DNA of 64,000 nt from Alphaproteobacteria bacterium. Its GTDB lineage: Bacteria > Pseudomonadota > Alphaproteobacteria > Reyranellales > Reyranellaceae. Made by a program: the position numbers and the translations under genes. The notes below the pieces were generated by a model. That model had not been told where the DNA came from, made no database searches, and saw nothing but the letters and a program-made list of their open reading frames with translations. The stretch lies in contig JAFAKN010000184.1 in the NCBI GenBank assembly GCA_019235415.1, positions 1 through 64,000 on the forward strand, written 5' to 3'. Positions 1 to 9,108 of this stretch are shown piece by piece. Every line of letters starts with the position of its first letter. The stretch's first letter is position 1.

Positions 1-889
1 AGCGACATGTCCTGCCTGCCCGAACCCCGTCCGCCCGCCGGCATCGGCTACTCGTATCTCGACTGGTTCGGTGCCTACAACATGGCGACGGCGGCGCTCG
101 CCGCCCTCTACAGGCGGGCCACGACGGGCCGCGGCTGTCACGTCGACGCCTCGCAGGCGGAGGTCGGCATCTTCCTGACGGGAACCGCGGTTCTCGATCA
201 CTCGGTCAACGGCCGCCGCTGGTCGCGCTACGGCAACCGTTCGCCCTGGCGGCTCGCCGCGCCGCATGGCGCCTACCCGACACGACCCGCGGAAAGTGGG
301 GCCGAGGACAGCCGGGGCAAGGACCGCTGGATCGCGATCGCCGCCTTCACCGACGCAGAGTGGCGCGCAGTCGCGAGCGCGCTCGGCCATCCCGAGTGGC
401 TCGACGATCCGCGGTTCGACGGGTTGTCGAACCGGCGCGCCAATGAAGACGCGCTTGATGACCTGATTGCCGGCGCCATGGGCGCTTGCGACGGGGCCGA
501 CCTCAAAGGCCGTCTACGGGCCGCAGGCGTCCGGCCGGGATTTGCCCAACGGCCGAGGGTCGCTACATCCCCAGCTTCGGCATCTGGAATGGCTGGTCGA
601 GTTGCCGCAAACCGAGCTCGGCAACTGGCAGATGAAGGGCTTCCGTGCGCGCCTCGACCGCAGCCCGGCACCGGCCTCCGGCCCCAACTACAGCGCGGAT
701 ACCGAGCGCGTTCTCTCGTCGGTTTTCGGGCACACAGCCGAGCAGGTGGCCGGGCTGCACGCGGCTGACCTCGTCCCATGGCTGCGTGGAGATCCCGGGG
801 CTCTGCGCCAGCGCCGCCCAACAGTTAGAGCGGTGTTTAGGCGGCCATGGCGAACAATTGGGATGACGACGTGGCACAAAATCCGATGA
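1..889 (+). pseudogene. CaiB/BaiF (family III) CoA-transferase remnant, cut by window edge
   Basis: The first frame enters from outside the window and reads like the middle of a family III CoA-transferase (GIGYSYLDWFGAYNM, then GCHVDASQAEVGIFLTG). Around base 540, after LKGRLRAAGVRPG, homology jumps to the +2 frame, where the usual C-terminus appears (VELPQTELGNWQMKGFRARL, then PNYSADTERVLSSVFG). The gene is therefore frameshifted and presumably dead. Family members move CoA between carboxylic acids, but the substrate cannot be told. The end is given as the stop of the second frame; clear homology fades near base 780. A single sequencing error could also explain one shift. Confidence 0.75.
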
Positions 890-926
890 GAATCGCCTCC
901 TCATCGCTCAAATCGGGATTATCAAT

Positions 927-1008
927 GAATGTCGGTCTCGGTGGTTGCAGGCCCCCGCAACCACCGAAACCGACATTCCCGCTGCCTCAGCGACGGGAAT
1001 GTCGGTTT
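927..1008. repeat. Two overlapping, mutually exclusive inverted repeats
   Basis: The first hairpin has 22-nt arms (927-948 and 957-978, one mismatch, 8-nt loop). Its right arm is also the left arm of a second, perfect 15-bp hairpin (967-981 with 994-1008). The element GAATGTCGGT therefore occurs as forward, inverse and forward copies, and only one hairpin can form at a time. The second hairpin ends in TTTTC, so it could terminate plus-strand transcripts. It lies between a dead CoA-transferase and the 3' end of the malic enzyme gene. Function unknown. Confidence 0.7.
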
Positions 1009-1204
1009 TCTTATTTGTGCCTTTGTGCCAACGGCTTGCGGGCGGCCGCCCCCGCATCCATCGCAATCCCAATTGGGCTCGCGCGGACGCTCTTCCGCCC
1101 GATCGTCTTTCGTCAGGGCGATGGCCCGGCAGCTGGCAGGGCGCCGGCGCGGTGGCGATGTCTTCGCCGACTGCCCGGTCGTTCTAATGCGAATGCCATC
1201 GGAT

Positions 1205-2836
1205 TCACTCCGAATAGACGGGATGGTAGGCACGCGCGCGAATGAAGGCGCCTATATCCGTCGGGAGGGGAACACGGGCGAGACCCTTGTCAAAAATATA
1301 CGTGGCGACGCATCCGGCCACGTGAAGCGAGGCCTTGAGGATTTGGCTCTGGGGCGGATAGATGAGGCCGGCCGCAAGGTGCTCCTCGGTGACCTGCTGC
1401 GCTACGGCCTTGGCTGCGACAATGAACATCTCATCAGTCACTCGCGTCGCTTCCGTGGCGAGCACGGCCATTCCCATGGCAGGAAAGATGTAGACGTTGT
1501 TGCCCTGGCCGGGCACGAATCTGCGTCCGCCGATATTCACCGGCGGGAACGGGCTCCCGCTTGCGAAGATCGCGCGGCCATCGGACCAGCGGTAGGCTTC
1601 CTCCGCCGTGCATTCGGAACGCGAGGTCGGATTGGAAAATGGAAAGATCATTGGCCGCTCGTTGATCTCGGCCATGGCCTCGATGACCTGCTGATTGAAG
1701 AGCTTCGGCACGGTGCTGACCCCGATGATCCCGGTGGGCCTGAGCGCCCTGACGGCTTCCGCGAAACTTGTGGTCGGCACATGCTCGATCGCGAACGGCT
1801 TCTGGAATTCGGCAAGGTCGGTTCGTGCCTTGACCAAGAGGCCGTTGATGTCGAAGAGGGCATTGCGCGATCGTGCCTCGCCGATGTTCATTCCTTCGAG
1901 CGCCATGGACTGGCTGATGAGTTGCGCGATGCCCGTCGCCGCGGAGCCGCCGCCGAGGAAGAGGAAACGCTGCTCAGCGAGCTTGCTCTTCGAAATGCGC
2001 AATGCCGCCAAAATGCCGGCCAACGCAACGCCCGCGGTGCCCTGGATATCGTCGTTGAAGGTGCAGATCTTGCCGCGGTAGCGCGCCAGGATAGGGACCG
2101 CATTGATGTTCGCGAAGTCCTCCCACTGGATGCAGCATTTCGGGTACAGCGCCTGCACGGCCTCGACGAACTCGTCGACAAAGCCGAAGTATTCGCCGCC
2201 GCGCACGCGGTGCTGCCGCAATCCGAGGTACAGCGGGTCTTCCAGGAGGTTGTGGTTGTTGGTGCCGACGTCGAGAACGACCGGCAAGCAAAGCCGTGGC
2301 GGCACGCCGGAGCAGGCGGTGTAGAGGGCGAGCTTGCCGATCGGTATGCCCATGCCTCCGGCTCCGAGATCGCCCAGGCCGAGGATGCGCTCTCCGTCGG
2401 TCACGACAATGAACCGCACGTCTTTTTCAGGCCAGTTGGAAAGGAGCTCCTTCAGACGGCCGCGAGCGGTGATCGGGAGATAGATGCCGCGAGGTCCGCG
2501 AAAAATATGGCCGAACTTTTGGCAGGCTTCGCCAACCGTCGGCGTATAGACGAGTGGCATGTAGGTGGCCGGATCCGACATGAGGACGGCGTAGTAGAGT
2601 GTCTCGTTGCGCGCCTGCAGATCCGACAGGACGAGGTATTTCTGCAAGTCGTCGTGCAGATTGGCGATCTCGTCGTGACGACGCGCCACCTGAAGTTCGA
2701 TGGGAAGCACGGCCGGAGGCAGCAGGCCTTCGAGGCCATATGCACGTCGCTCCGTCTCGGTGAATGCTGTTCCCTTGTTTAAACGCGCGTCGTGAAGTAG
2801 TTCGTATCCTTTCATGCCCTGATTGATAGCCATCAT
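1205..2836 (-). CDS. maeA: NAD-dependent malic enzyme (MaeA/SfcA type)
   Basis: Oxidatively decarboxylates malate to pyruvate with reduction of NAD(P), linking the TCA cycle to pyruvate. The 543-residue protein is typical for the long single-domain malic enzymes. It contains the family blocks YTPTVGEACQKF, VVTDGERILGLGDLG, GIPIGKLALYTAC, WEDFANINAVPIL, FNDDIQGTAGVALAG, a nucleotide-binding glycine stretch FLGGGSAATGIAQ, and FPFSNPTSRSECT. The start is supported by a GGAGAG ribosome site just before two consecutive ATG codons. It stands alone and its long upstream region runs to the divergent gene at 3360. NAD preference is inferred from overall likeness to E. coli MaeA and is not proven. The 617-codon plus-strand ORF over it is a shadow. 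Confidence 0.93.
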   Translation of the reverse strand: MMAINQGMKGYELLHDARLNKGTAFTETERRAYGLEGLLPPAVLPIELQVARRHDEIANLHDDLQKYLVLSDLQARNETLYYAVLMSDPATYMPLVYTPTVGEACQKFGHIFRGPRGIYLPITARGRLKELLSNWPEKDVRFIVVTDGERILGLGDLGAGGMGIPIGKLALYTACSGVPPRLCLPVVLDVGTNNHNLLEDPLYLGLRQHRVRGGEYFGFVDEFVEAVQALYPKCCIQWEDFANINAVPILARYRGKICTFNDDIQGTAGVALAGILAALRISKSKLAEQRFLFLGGGSAATGIAQLISQSMALEGMNIGEARSRNALFDINGLLVKARTDLAEFQKPFAIEHVPTTSFAEAVRALRPTGIIGVSTVPKLFNQQVIEAMAEINERPMIFPFSNPTSRSECTAEEAYRWSDGRAIFASGSPFPPVNIGGRRFVPGQGNNVYIFPAMGMAVLATEATRVTDEMFIVAAKAVAQQVTEEHLAAGLIYPPQSQILKASLHVAGCVATYIFDKGLARVPLPTDIGAFIRARAYHPVYSE

Positions 2837-3359
2837 ATCGCTCTCCTATAACTCGATGCGGTCTCGGTCTGTTTACCGACGCGCGTCTATTTCACTCGAG
2901 AGTGCCGCTGAGAGTGCAGCAGCGTGTTGTTGACGTTTCCCGCCCGGTAGCGCTCCGCTGAAGTTATCGAGTCCCACTTGATTGATCTTCACCGCGCAGG
3001 GACGCCATTAGCTGATGAACCTACCTAACTAAGCTTTCGGTCTGTGGCATGTTAGTTGCGCTGCACCCACTTGACAGCAAGCTCGCCCCTCCGTCGCTTT
3101 GACCGACCACGGAGGGTCACCTGTCGAGAGGAGCGGAACGGAAGCTAAGCCATCGTTTAGTGCGATTCTATGAAGATCCAAGGGCGCGCCTCCTGTGCTA
3201 GATGGAGCGGTGCCGACAGGTCGGCATAGTTTGGTCCCAAAGGCGCATCTTCTCGGAGGGATGCATGTCGGTGAGCTTCTCCGCGACGCGAGCGGCGCCG
3301 ACTGTTTGCATTAAATCTAGACCCCGATGTTTGCAATCACGTCACTCAGGAGGCCGAAA
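2837..3359. other. Intergenic region between divergent genes
   Basis: No gene is visible. The region must hold promoters for the malic enzyme gene (minus) and the carboxymuconolactone-decarboxylase-like gene (plus). It contains one copy of the island's CTAAGCCA palindrome at 3145-3160, and a weaker CTAAGC half-site at 3029 inside a loose AACTAA/TTAGTT inverted repeat. No FNR-like box was found. Confidence 0.6.
3145..3160. promoter_or_regulatory. CTAAGCCA palindromic motif, copy 1
   Basis: CTAAGCCATCGTTTAG is an imperfect palindrome (CTAAgC / CTAAaC arms, 4-bp spacer). It shares the octamer CTAAGCCA with copies at 10090, 15859, 37477 and 59876. The next plus-strand gene starts at 3360. The binding protein is unknown. 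Confidence 0.5.
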
Positions 3360-3926
3360 ATGCGGTTGCCTCTTCTTACGCCGTCGAAGTTGAGCCCCGA
3401 GCAACGCGCGCTCTACGAGGACATGAGGCGCGGGCTCGAAGCGAATTTCAAAGGAACGTCTGCAATCGACGCGTCCGGCGCTTTGGTCGGTGCCTGGAAT
3501 CCATGGCTGACTTTCTCGAAGTTCGGCGGTCCGATGTGGGAACTCCTGAAGGCTCTTTCCATGTCGCCGACATTGCCTCGCGCGGTTCGGGAGATCGCGA
3601 TCCTCGTGACGGGCGCGAGATTCCATGCGGCATATGCAATCTATGTGCATGTTATTGCTGCGGAGTTCCGCGGGCTACCTGACGACAAGATCGCCACCAT
3701 CACCGCCGGACAACGACCGGGCGATCTCACCCCCGAGCAGGAGGTCGCCTATGACACTACCGCAGCTCTGCTGGCTGGTGGCGTGCTACCTGAGCTTAAC
3801 TATCGGCGGGCTGTCGCGACATTCGGTGATCTAGGAGTCGCTGAGCTCATCAATTTGGTCGGCTTGTATTGCATGATTTCGGTTACGTTAAACGGCTTCG
3901 ATGTCCCCGTGCCGGAGACGAGCTGA
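3360..3926 (+). CDS. Carboxymuconolactone decarboxylase / AhpD-like family protein
   Basis: The 188-residue protein has the core helix pattern of this family (PRAVREIAILVTGARFHAAYAIYVH). The CxxC peroxidase motif of true AhpD is absent, so a decarboxylase-like or unknown activity is more likely than disulfide-based peroxidase chemistry. The start at 3360 has a strong AGGAGG site seven bases upstream; the track's start at 3327 lies before that site and is rejected. It is monocistronic. Downstream DNA is decayed. No signal peptide, so cytoplasmic. Confidence 0.8.
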   Translation: MRLPLLTPSKLSPEQRALYEDMRRGLEANFKGTSAIDASGALVGAWNPWLTFSKFGGPMWELLKALSMSPTLPRAVREIAILVTGARFHAAYAIYVHVIAAEFRGLPDDKIATITAGQRPGDLTPEQEVAYDTTAALLAGGVLPELNYRRAVATFGDLGVAELINLVGLYCMISVTLNGFDVPVPETS

Positions 3927-4128
3927 CACATGGCGGCTCATCAACGCCTACGGTACCGGCGTTGGCAATCGGCCACGTGCACGCGACAGTGCTGCGGCGG
4001 CGCAGCCCGCCGCGACGCCGACTATCGTTTCGGCGAGCGGTGGCATCGATCATCAGGCTGACGACGGGTGCGGCGCGGTCAGGTGGACTGGCTTCGCACT
4101 CTACGATGCCGGCATTCGCCACTACGAC

Positions 4129-4289
4129 TCAGGTGACGCGCGGCCGCAAGGACAGGTCGTCGGACAGCACGTAGATCGTGATCGCCGCCAGGAAGAGCAG
4201 AAGAGCACGACGCCGAGCCAGAACAACGGCGAATGATGAATGGGTTTCGTGCCGCCCCGACCGAGCCCTCCACTGGGCCGGCTGGTCAT
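4129..4289 (-). pseudogene. Remnant of a small membrane protein, frameshifted
   Basis: One frame reads MTSRPSGGL followed by KPIHHSPLFWLGVVLF. The other then continues with LLLFLAAITIYVLSDDLSLR to a stop. Joined, they would give a protein of about 50 residues with one transmembrane helix, but they are out of frame with each other. It sits in a 1.3 kb decayed stretch (3927-5244) that holds two more fossils. No named family is recognised. The stretches 3927-4128 and 4290-4540 show nothing convincing. Confidence 0.45.
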
Positions 4290-4540
4290 GAGCGCCTGAA
4301 AGCGCATCTGCGCTCTCGAGGTCGCAAACGATGCGCTGTTGCTCACCACCTTGCGCAAGGCGGAAGACGCGCGGGGCATTGAAGATGTCGGCCCCATTAA
4401 ACTGCTCAAGGCTGATTCGCTGTGAGGATGCGCTACGCGCCTTTGTCGAAGAGAAGCGCAAGGGCATGCCCGTTCGCCCGAGCGGGGAGCTGTCGCCGGA
4501 AAACCTTCCCCAGCATCGCCGGGGAGTGTCAGTCATTGGG

Positions 4541-4655
4541 ATCGCTGCTCTACCGTCGTGCCGCGCCAGAACCGATTGCCGAACGCTGCATTCAAGCAGT
4601 TCGTCGTCCCTGAGCGGCTTGGCCAGATCGCTACGTTCAGCTGAGGATCATCGGG
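4541..4655 (-). pseudogene. Fossil of a response-regulator receiver domain
   Basis: The minus strand encodes LAKPLRDDELLECSVRQSVL, nearly the C-terminal end of the lone receiver at 37576 (LAKPFRDDELLECVGAAIN). Just upstream are the residues SPMILS, which resemble a receiver N-terminus (RPMISIVDDD in the intact gene). The roughly 80 intervening residues, including the phosphorylation Asp, are deleted and stops intervene. A duplicated ancestor of the 37576 gene is the simplest source. Confidence 0.45.
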
Positions 4656-4762
4656 CTGTCACGCAAGGCGGCGGAGGCCGATCCATTCGATCAGCCGGCC
4701 TGACGCGGACGCGGACTGAGCTGGCGCTCCAGCAGATGCGGCCTAGGTCGCGTGCGTTGTGA

Positions 4763-5029
4763 AGTCTTGTCGCCGCCGCCGACAGCAGCGAGCGCGCAAA
4801 ACGTTTTACTTTCCCGACAATCTTTCAGCCTGTCCAATTCGCCGAAACGATAACAAGGGTCAGCGCCTGGCGCTTTCCGGCCGGCAAGCTGCAGGCGCAC
4901 GTCCGTCGCGACGCGGAGCTCGAGTTCCAGGCCAGGACTTGTGCGATGCGTAGCGGCACGCACCTCAGCAATTCTGTCGGCGTGACCTCCGAGGCCGTGA
5001 GCCGGGTCCGTCCACAGCTGGTGTCGTGA
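4763..5029 (+). pseudogene. Fossil of a Crp/FNR-family regulator (C-terminal part)
   Basis: An open frame without a good start codon encodes FAETITRVSAWRFPAGKL, then a helix-turn-helix like that of Crp/FNR proteins (LSNSVGVTSEAVSRV) with the E..SR recognition signature. The N-terminal nucleotide-binding domain is missing. It is absent from the ORF track because it lacks an ATG. It lies beside the receiver fossil at 4541, a pairing that recalls the intact receiver and Crp-type genes at 37576-38983. Confidence 0.4.
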
Positions 5030-5123
5030 CGGCGCGCGATCGACGGCATGTAAAGATCACCAGCAGGCGCTTACCGGATCGCCCTGCCGACCGCCAAAGC
5101 CGAAGCCGCAAGCAGAGCAGTGA

Positions 5124-5137
5124 TTGACCTACCTCAA
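5124..5137. promoter_or_regulatory. FNR/FixK-like box upstream of DUF992 gene
   Basis: TTGACCTACCTCAA differs from TTGAT-N4-ATCAA at the two innermost positions but stays symmetric. It ends 107 bases before the start at 5245. A CTAAGCC half-site lies just downstream at 5150. Confidence 0.4.
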
Positions 5138-5244
5138 ATCGGCACGGTGCTAAGCCGAGGCAAAGTTACACCGCTGCGGGCGCAAAAGGCGTCGGATCCG
5201 CAGTCGTATCCGAGACGGCGCCCCTCTCTTCAAGGAGTCATCAC

Positions 5245-5724
5245 ATGTTGAAGCGTATCCTCGCCGCCTCGGCGAGCCTGCTGTTCCTCGCCGCGGCGGC
5301 CGCCCCGGCCTTCGCGCAAACCAAGTCGGGCGCGAACCTCGGCTCGCTCACCTGCAACGTGGCGGGCGGCGTGGGCTTCGTGTTCGGCTCGTCCAAGGAG
5401 CTGAGCTGCCTGTTCAACCGAACCAACGGCGTGGCGGAACGCTACACCGGCAGCATCAAGAAGTTTGGCGTCGACATCGGCTTCACCAAGGAAGCGCAGA
5501 TCGTCTGGCTAGTGTTCGCCCCAGGCAATGTGGGGCCAGGCGCGCTCAGCGGTGCCTATGCCGGCGCTACGGCCGGCGCGACGGTCGGCGTGGGCGCCAA
5601 CGGCAACGTCCTGATCGGCGGCAGCAACAAGCAGATCACCCTACAGCCGGTCAGCGTCGAGGGCGCAATCGGCCTGAACGTCGCTGCCGGAATCGGCGAG
5701 GTCGAGCTGAGAGCGGTCAAATAG
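5245..5724 (+). CDS. DUF992 family secreted protein (copy 1)
   Basis: The 159-residue protein begins with a clear signal peptide (MLKRILAASASLLF ... APAFAQ), so the mature form is periplasmic or exported. The DUF992 pattern follows: GSLTCNVAGGVGFVFGSSKEL, YTGSIKKFGVDIGFT, VWLVFAPGNVGPGALSGAYAG and a C-terminal LQPVSVEGAIGLNVAAGI. The biochemical role of the family is unknown. An AAGGAG site precedes the ATG. A paralogue lies at 20588. The FNR-like box at 5124 suggests it may belong to the low-oxygen regulon. Confidence 0.85.
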   Translation: MLKRILAASASLLFLAAAAAPAFAQTKSGANLGSLTCNVAGGVGFVFGSSKELSCLFNRTNGVAERYTGSIKKFGVDIGFTKEAQIVWLVFAPGNVGPGALSGAYAGATAGATVGVGANGNVLIGGSNKQITLQPVSVEGAIGLNVAAGIGEVELRAVK

Positions 5725-6240
5725 GGGGGCAGCGGCGGATGAGCGCGGCCTTCGGTTTCCCTTATCTTCGAGGCAACAGCGAGCGAGGTTGATACAGGTC
5801 AAAGCCCTCTTTCGATCCGAAGGCTATGAGCTGATCCACGCTCCTTGCTTCCTCCCATACTGGCCTGCGCGGCTCGCACCACGCAGGCCATTTTCTTCCC
5901 TTCGCTCGGCCTACGACGAGGGCGCACCAGTGGGCCAACCGTCGTTGATGGCGTCGTAGGGGACTCGGCGTGGAAGCACTGGTGCACACGCTTTGACAGG
6001 AAGCCGCGGGTCTCTCCTCGCGCTCGGCTGGCTGGCGGCCCACGGCATCGAAGCAATTGCGGACGGCGACGTGGACCTCCTTATGAGCATGGTGTGTCCG
6101 AGCACCGCGTTTCACCACGATGCCCTTGCCAGGAAATGGCCAATCCCAACGCCGAGGCCATGGTGGGCGCTTACGCGAACGTCTAAGCTAGCCAGCGGTC
6201 GCTACCCGAAGCGACTTTTCCAGACGGTTCCTTCAGCACT
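5725..6240. other. Intergenic stretch without a convincing gene
   Basis: No frame gives recognisable protein, and the ORFs at 5845 and 5993 have no family resemblance. It holds a good FNR/FixK box at 5789 with no obvious intact target, so a gene once driven from it may have decayed. Confidence 0.5.
5789..5802. promoter_or_regulatory. FNR/FixK-like box, target unclear
   Basis: TTGATACAGGTCAA matches TTGAT-N4-ATCAA with one mismatch. It lies 64 bases after the DUF992 stop and about 440 bases before the next plus-strand gene. It may be orphaned by gene decay. Confidence 0.45.
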
Positions 6241-9108
6241 TTGGGCCCGAAAAGGATTGAGCGCACGACGTCGGCCGCCGATGCGCGGCCGCAGAACCCG
6301 CAGCGTGGCCATCGCGATGCGACGGGGGGGCGTGTGCGGGTGTTCCGGCATCGGCGAGAGCTCCTTGTCGACGGCCAGCCCGCCAAGCTGGGCGGCCGTG
6401 CCTTCGACGTGCTGCTCACTCTCGCCGACGCCGAAGGCGCCGTTGTCACCACGGACGCGCTCATGGAGTTGGTCTGGCCCGGCCGGGTCGTCGAAGAGAA
6501 CGCTGTCCAGGCACAGATTTCGAAGCTTCGGGGCGCCCTCGGGCGGCATCGCGGCCTGGTCCGGAACGTGCCCGGCCGCGGCTATCAGTTGCTTGCCGAA
6601 GAGCCCCTTCTGGCGGAGCCATATCCAGCTGAACAAGCAGCGGGACAGTCGAACCTGCCACAACCGGCATCGGAGCTGATTGGCCGGGAGGCGGAGATTG
6701 AGGAGGTTCTCGAACTTGCGGGCCGGCATCGGCTCGTAACGCTCACCGGGCCGGGTGGAATCGGCAAAACGCGTCTGGCCTTGGCTGCGGGTCACCGTTT
6801 GCTGCCGCAGTTTGCCGATGGGGTCTGGTTCGTCGAGTTGGCGTCAGTGGAAACGCTCGACCTGATTCCCGAGGCGGTAGCCTCGGCGGTCGGAATGGCG
6901 GCTCTTCCGGGCGGCATGACCGCCGAACGGCTGGGCCGCGCTCTCCGGCAAAAAGGCATGCTGATCATTCTCGACAATTGCGAACACGTCATCGATGGGG
7001 CCGCCACGACGGCGGAGTCCTTGCTTCGGATCGGTCCCGAGGTACATGTGCTGGCGACCAGTCGCGAGCCATTGCGCGCCGAGGCGGAGCAAGTATGTCG
7101 GGTGTCCGCCCTGCCCGTGCCCGAGGCCGGTACGCAAGACGTCGTAAAAGCCTCGCAGTACGGCGCGGTTCGCCTGTTCCTCGAGCGCGTTTGGGCGGCC
7201 GGTCAGCGCTTCGAGCCGGACGGCAAGCTGATGGCGGCAATTGTAAGTATCTGCCGGCATCTCGACGGCATTCCGCTTGCCATTGAACTGGCTGCGGCGA
7301 GCGCCGCGACCCTGACGGTTGAGCAGGTCGCTGCCCATCTCGATGACCGTTTCAAACTGCTGCAGGCGGGCAGGCGAACCGTACCGCGCCATCAAACTTT
7401 ACGGGCGACTCTCGATTGGAGCTACGAACTGCTTACTGAACCGGAACGCATTCTGTTGCGTCGGCTAGCAGTGTTCGCTGATGTTTTCGATCTCGAGGCC
7501 GTCGTCGGCATCGCAACGAGAGGCGACCTGTCGAGGGTGGAAATCGTCGCGACGTTGGCAGGCCTGGTCTCGAAATCGCTTGTCGCGACCATCGAAGACC
7601 GCTCGGTGCGCTATCGACTGCTGGAAACCACACGGGCCTACGCGCTCGATAAACTCGTGCAGAGTGCCGAGCACGAAATCGTTTCACGTCTTCACGCTGA
7701 CCATTATCTCCGGCTTTTCGAGCAGGCGGAACACGACTGGAGAGTCGGAGCGGTGGTCGAGTGGTCGAGGGACTACGGCGGCTTCATCGACGATCTGCGG
7801 GGGGCGCTTACCTGGGGTTTTTCTGCTGACGGCGAAGCCTCCATGGCGGTTCGGCTGACGGCGGCGTCATCCCCGCTGTGGTTCGAGTTGTCGCGCCTGT
7901 CCGAATACCGCGAATGGACGCGGCGCGCCTTGGATCGCCTGGAGGCCGACGATCGCGGGACCAGGCTCGAGATGGTTCTGCAGGTGAACTTAGGCCTCGC
8001 CGCCATGCTTACTCTGGGCATGGACGAAGGCGCGCGGGCCGCGTTGCGGGCCGGACAAGCTCTCTCGGTGGTGCTCCGGGATCCCGAATACGAACTGCGT
8101 GCTCTCGCGGCCCTGGTCAACTTTTCCCATCGACTTGAGGAGCTCGAACAGGCCTTCGCGCTCGGCCGGAGGGCGCAAACGGTGGCCAGCGCGATGGGCG
8201 ACTCGATGGCTCATTTGGCCGCCGATGGGATGCTCGCCCCCTCACTCCTGCTGGCGGCGGATTATGGCGCCACCCTTGAATTTGCCGAGAGGGTAGAGCG
8301 TCTGGTCACGCCCGCGCTGCGGAGCAATCAAATTAGCCGCTTCGCGATCGACCGGTTCCGCGGCTACACAGCTCCGGCTCTATGGATTACGGGTCTGCCC
8401 GTTCAAGCCCAGCAGTGGGTCGATAAGCTCTTCAAGGATGAGATCGTGAGCGGCCATCCCATGTCGAGGGCCCTGATCCTCGTATGGAATGCCTGTCCCA
8501 TCGACATGTGGTGTGGAAGTTGGGCCTCGGCCGCCAGCCGGATCGCAGAGCTGAAAGAGGTTTCGCAGACGCACCTGTTCACAAGTTACGAGGCGTGTGG
8601 CCTTGGGTACGAGGGCTATCTCCTGGCCAAGGAAGGCAAGACGGAGCAGGCACAAGCCCTGCTCCGCGAGAGCCTGGATCGCCTTCGCGAGGCTCGATAC
8701 GAAGTCCTATACACGATGTTCCTCAGCAAATACGCCGAGGTTCTCGCACCGTTGGATCCCGGTAGAGCATGTGATGCGGCGAGCCAGGCGGCGGAACGTT
8801 GCGAGCGCCGTCGCGCACTTTGGTGGTTGCCCGAAGCCCTACGCGTAAGGGGCGAGATCCTGCTGCGGTTGGAGCCGTCGGACGCGGCTGCCGCCGAACA
8901 CAGCTTTCGACGGTCCCTTGAGCTGGCTCGCCGGCAGGGCGCGCTGTCGTGGCAGTTGCGTACGGCGACAAGCCTTGCACGGCTGAAGCAGCGACAGGGC
9001 TCCTTTCCCAAGGCCAAGACACTTCTGCAGCGCGTTTATTGTCGTTTCACGGAAGGGTTCGAGACGGCGGATCTGAGAGCCGCGAAGGCTACCCTCGACA
9101 TGCTGTGA
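6241..9108 (+). CDS. Winged-helix / NB-ARC-like ATPase / TPR transcriptional regulator (copy 1)
   Basis: A 955-residue regulator. Residues about 30-120 form an OmpR/CadC-type winged helix (LGGRAFDVLLTLADAEG ... VPGRGYQLL). Residues about 150-420 are a signal-transducing ATPase with Walker A GPGGIGKTRLAL and Walker B-like MLIILDNCEHV. The remainder is a helical, TPR-like region, as in COG3903-type regulators. The ligand is unknown. The only in-frame start is TTG at 6241 or GTG at 6334/6340. An out-of-frame ATG at 6317 is followed by a run of seven Gs, so a homopolymer error or slippage near the true start is possible. It is paralogous to the gene at 10892, and the two face each other across a response-regulator pair. 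Confidence 0.8.
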   Translation: MGPKRIERTTSAADARPQNPQRGHRDATGGRVRVFRHRRELLVDGQPAKLGGRAFDVLLTLADAEGAVVTTDALMELVWPGRVVEENAVQAQISKLRGALGRHRGLVRNVPGRGYQLLAEEPLLAEPYPAEQAAGQSNLPQPASELIGREAEIEEVLELAGRHRLVTLTGPGGIGKTRLALAAGHRLLPQFADGVWFVELASVETLDLIPEAVASAVGMAALPGGMTAERLGRALRQKGMLIILDNCEHVIDGAATTAESLLRIGPEVHVLATSREPLRAEAEQVCRVSALPVPEAGTQDVVKASQYGAVRLFLERVWAAGQRFEPDGKLMAAIVSICRHLDGIPLAIELAAASAATLTVEQVAAHLDDRFKLLQAGRRTVPRHQTLRATLDWSYELLTEPERILLRRLAVFADVFDLEAVVGIATRGDLSRVEIVATLAGLVSKSLVATIEDRSVRYRLLETTRAYALDKLVQSAEHEIVSRLHADHYLRLFEQAEHDWRVGAVVEWSRDYGGFIDDLRGALTWGFSADGEASMAVRLTAASSPLWFELSRLSEYREWTRRALDRLEADDRGTRLEMVLQVNLGLAAMLTLGMDEGARAALRAGQALSVVLRDPEYELRALAALVNFSHRLEELEQAFALGRRAQTVASAMGDSMAHLAADGMLAPSLLLAADYGATLEFAERVERLVTPALRSNQISRFAIDRFRGYTAPALWITGLPVQAQQWVDKLFKDEIVSGHPMSRALILVWNACPIDMWCGSWASAASRIAELKEVSQTHLFTSYEACGLGYEGYLLAKEGKTEQAQALLRESLDRLREARYEVLYTMFLSKYAEVLAPLDPGRACDAASQAAERCERRRALWWLPEALRVRGEILLRLEPSDAAAAEHSFRRSLELARRQGALSWQLRTATSLARLKQRQGSFPKAKTLLQRVYCRFTEGFETADLRAAKATLDML

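Noticed and set aside
929-2782. 617-codon plus-strand ORF
   Set aside because: Antisense shadow of the malic enzyme gene; composition-driven in high-GC DNA, with no family resemblance.
3027-3056. AACTAA...TTAGTT inverted repeat with a CTAAGC half-site
   Set aside because: Arms are only six bases with a long loop, and the right half does not fit the CTAAGCCA palindrome.
5993-6679. 228-codon plus-strand ORF
   Set aside because: No family resemblance, and the second half is a shadow of the winged-helix regulator.
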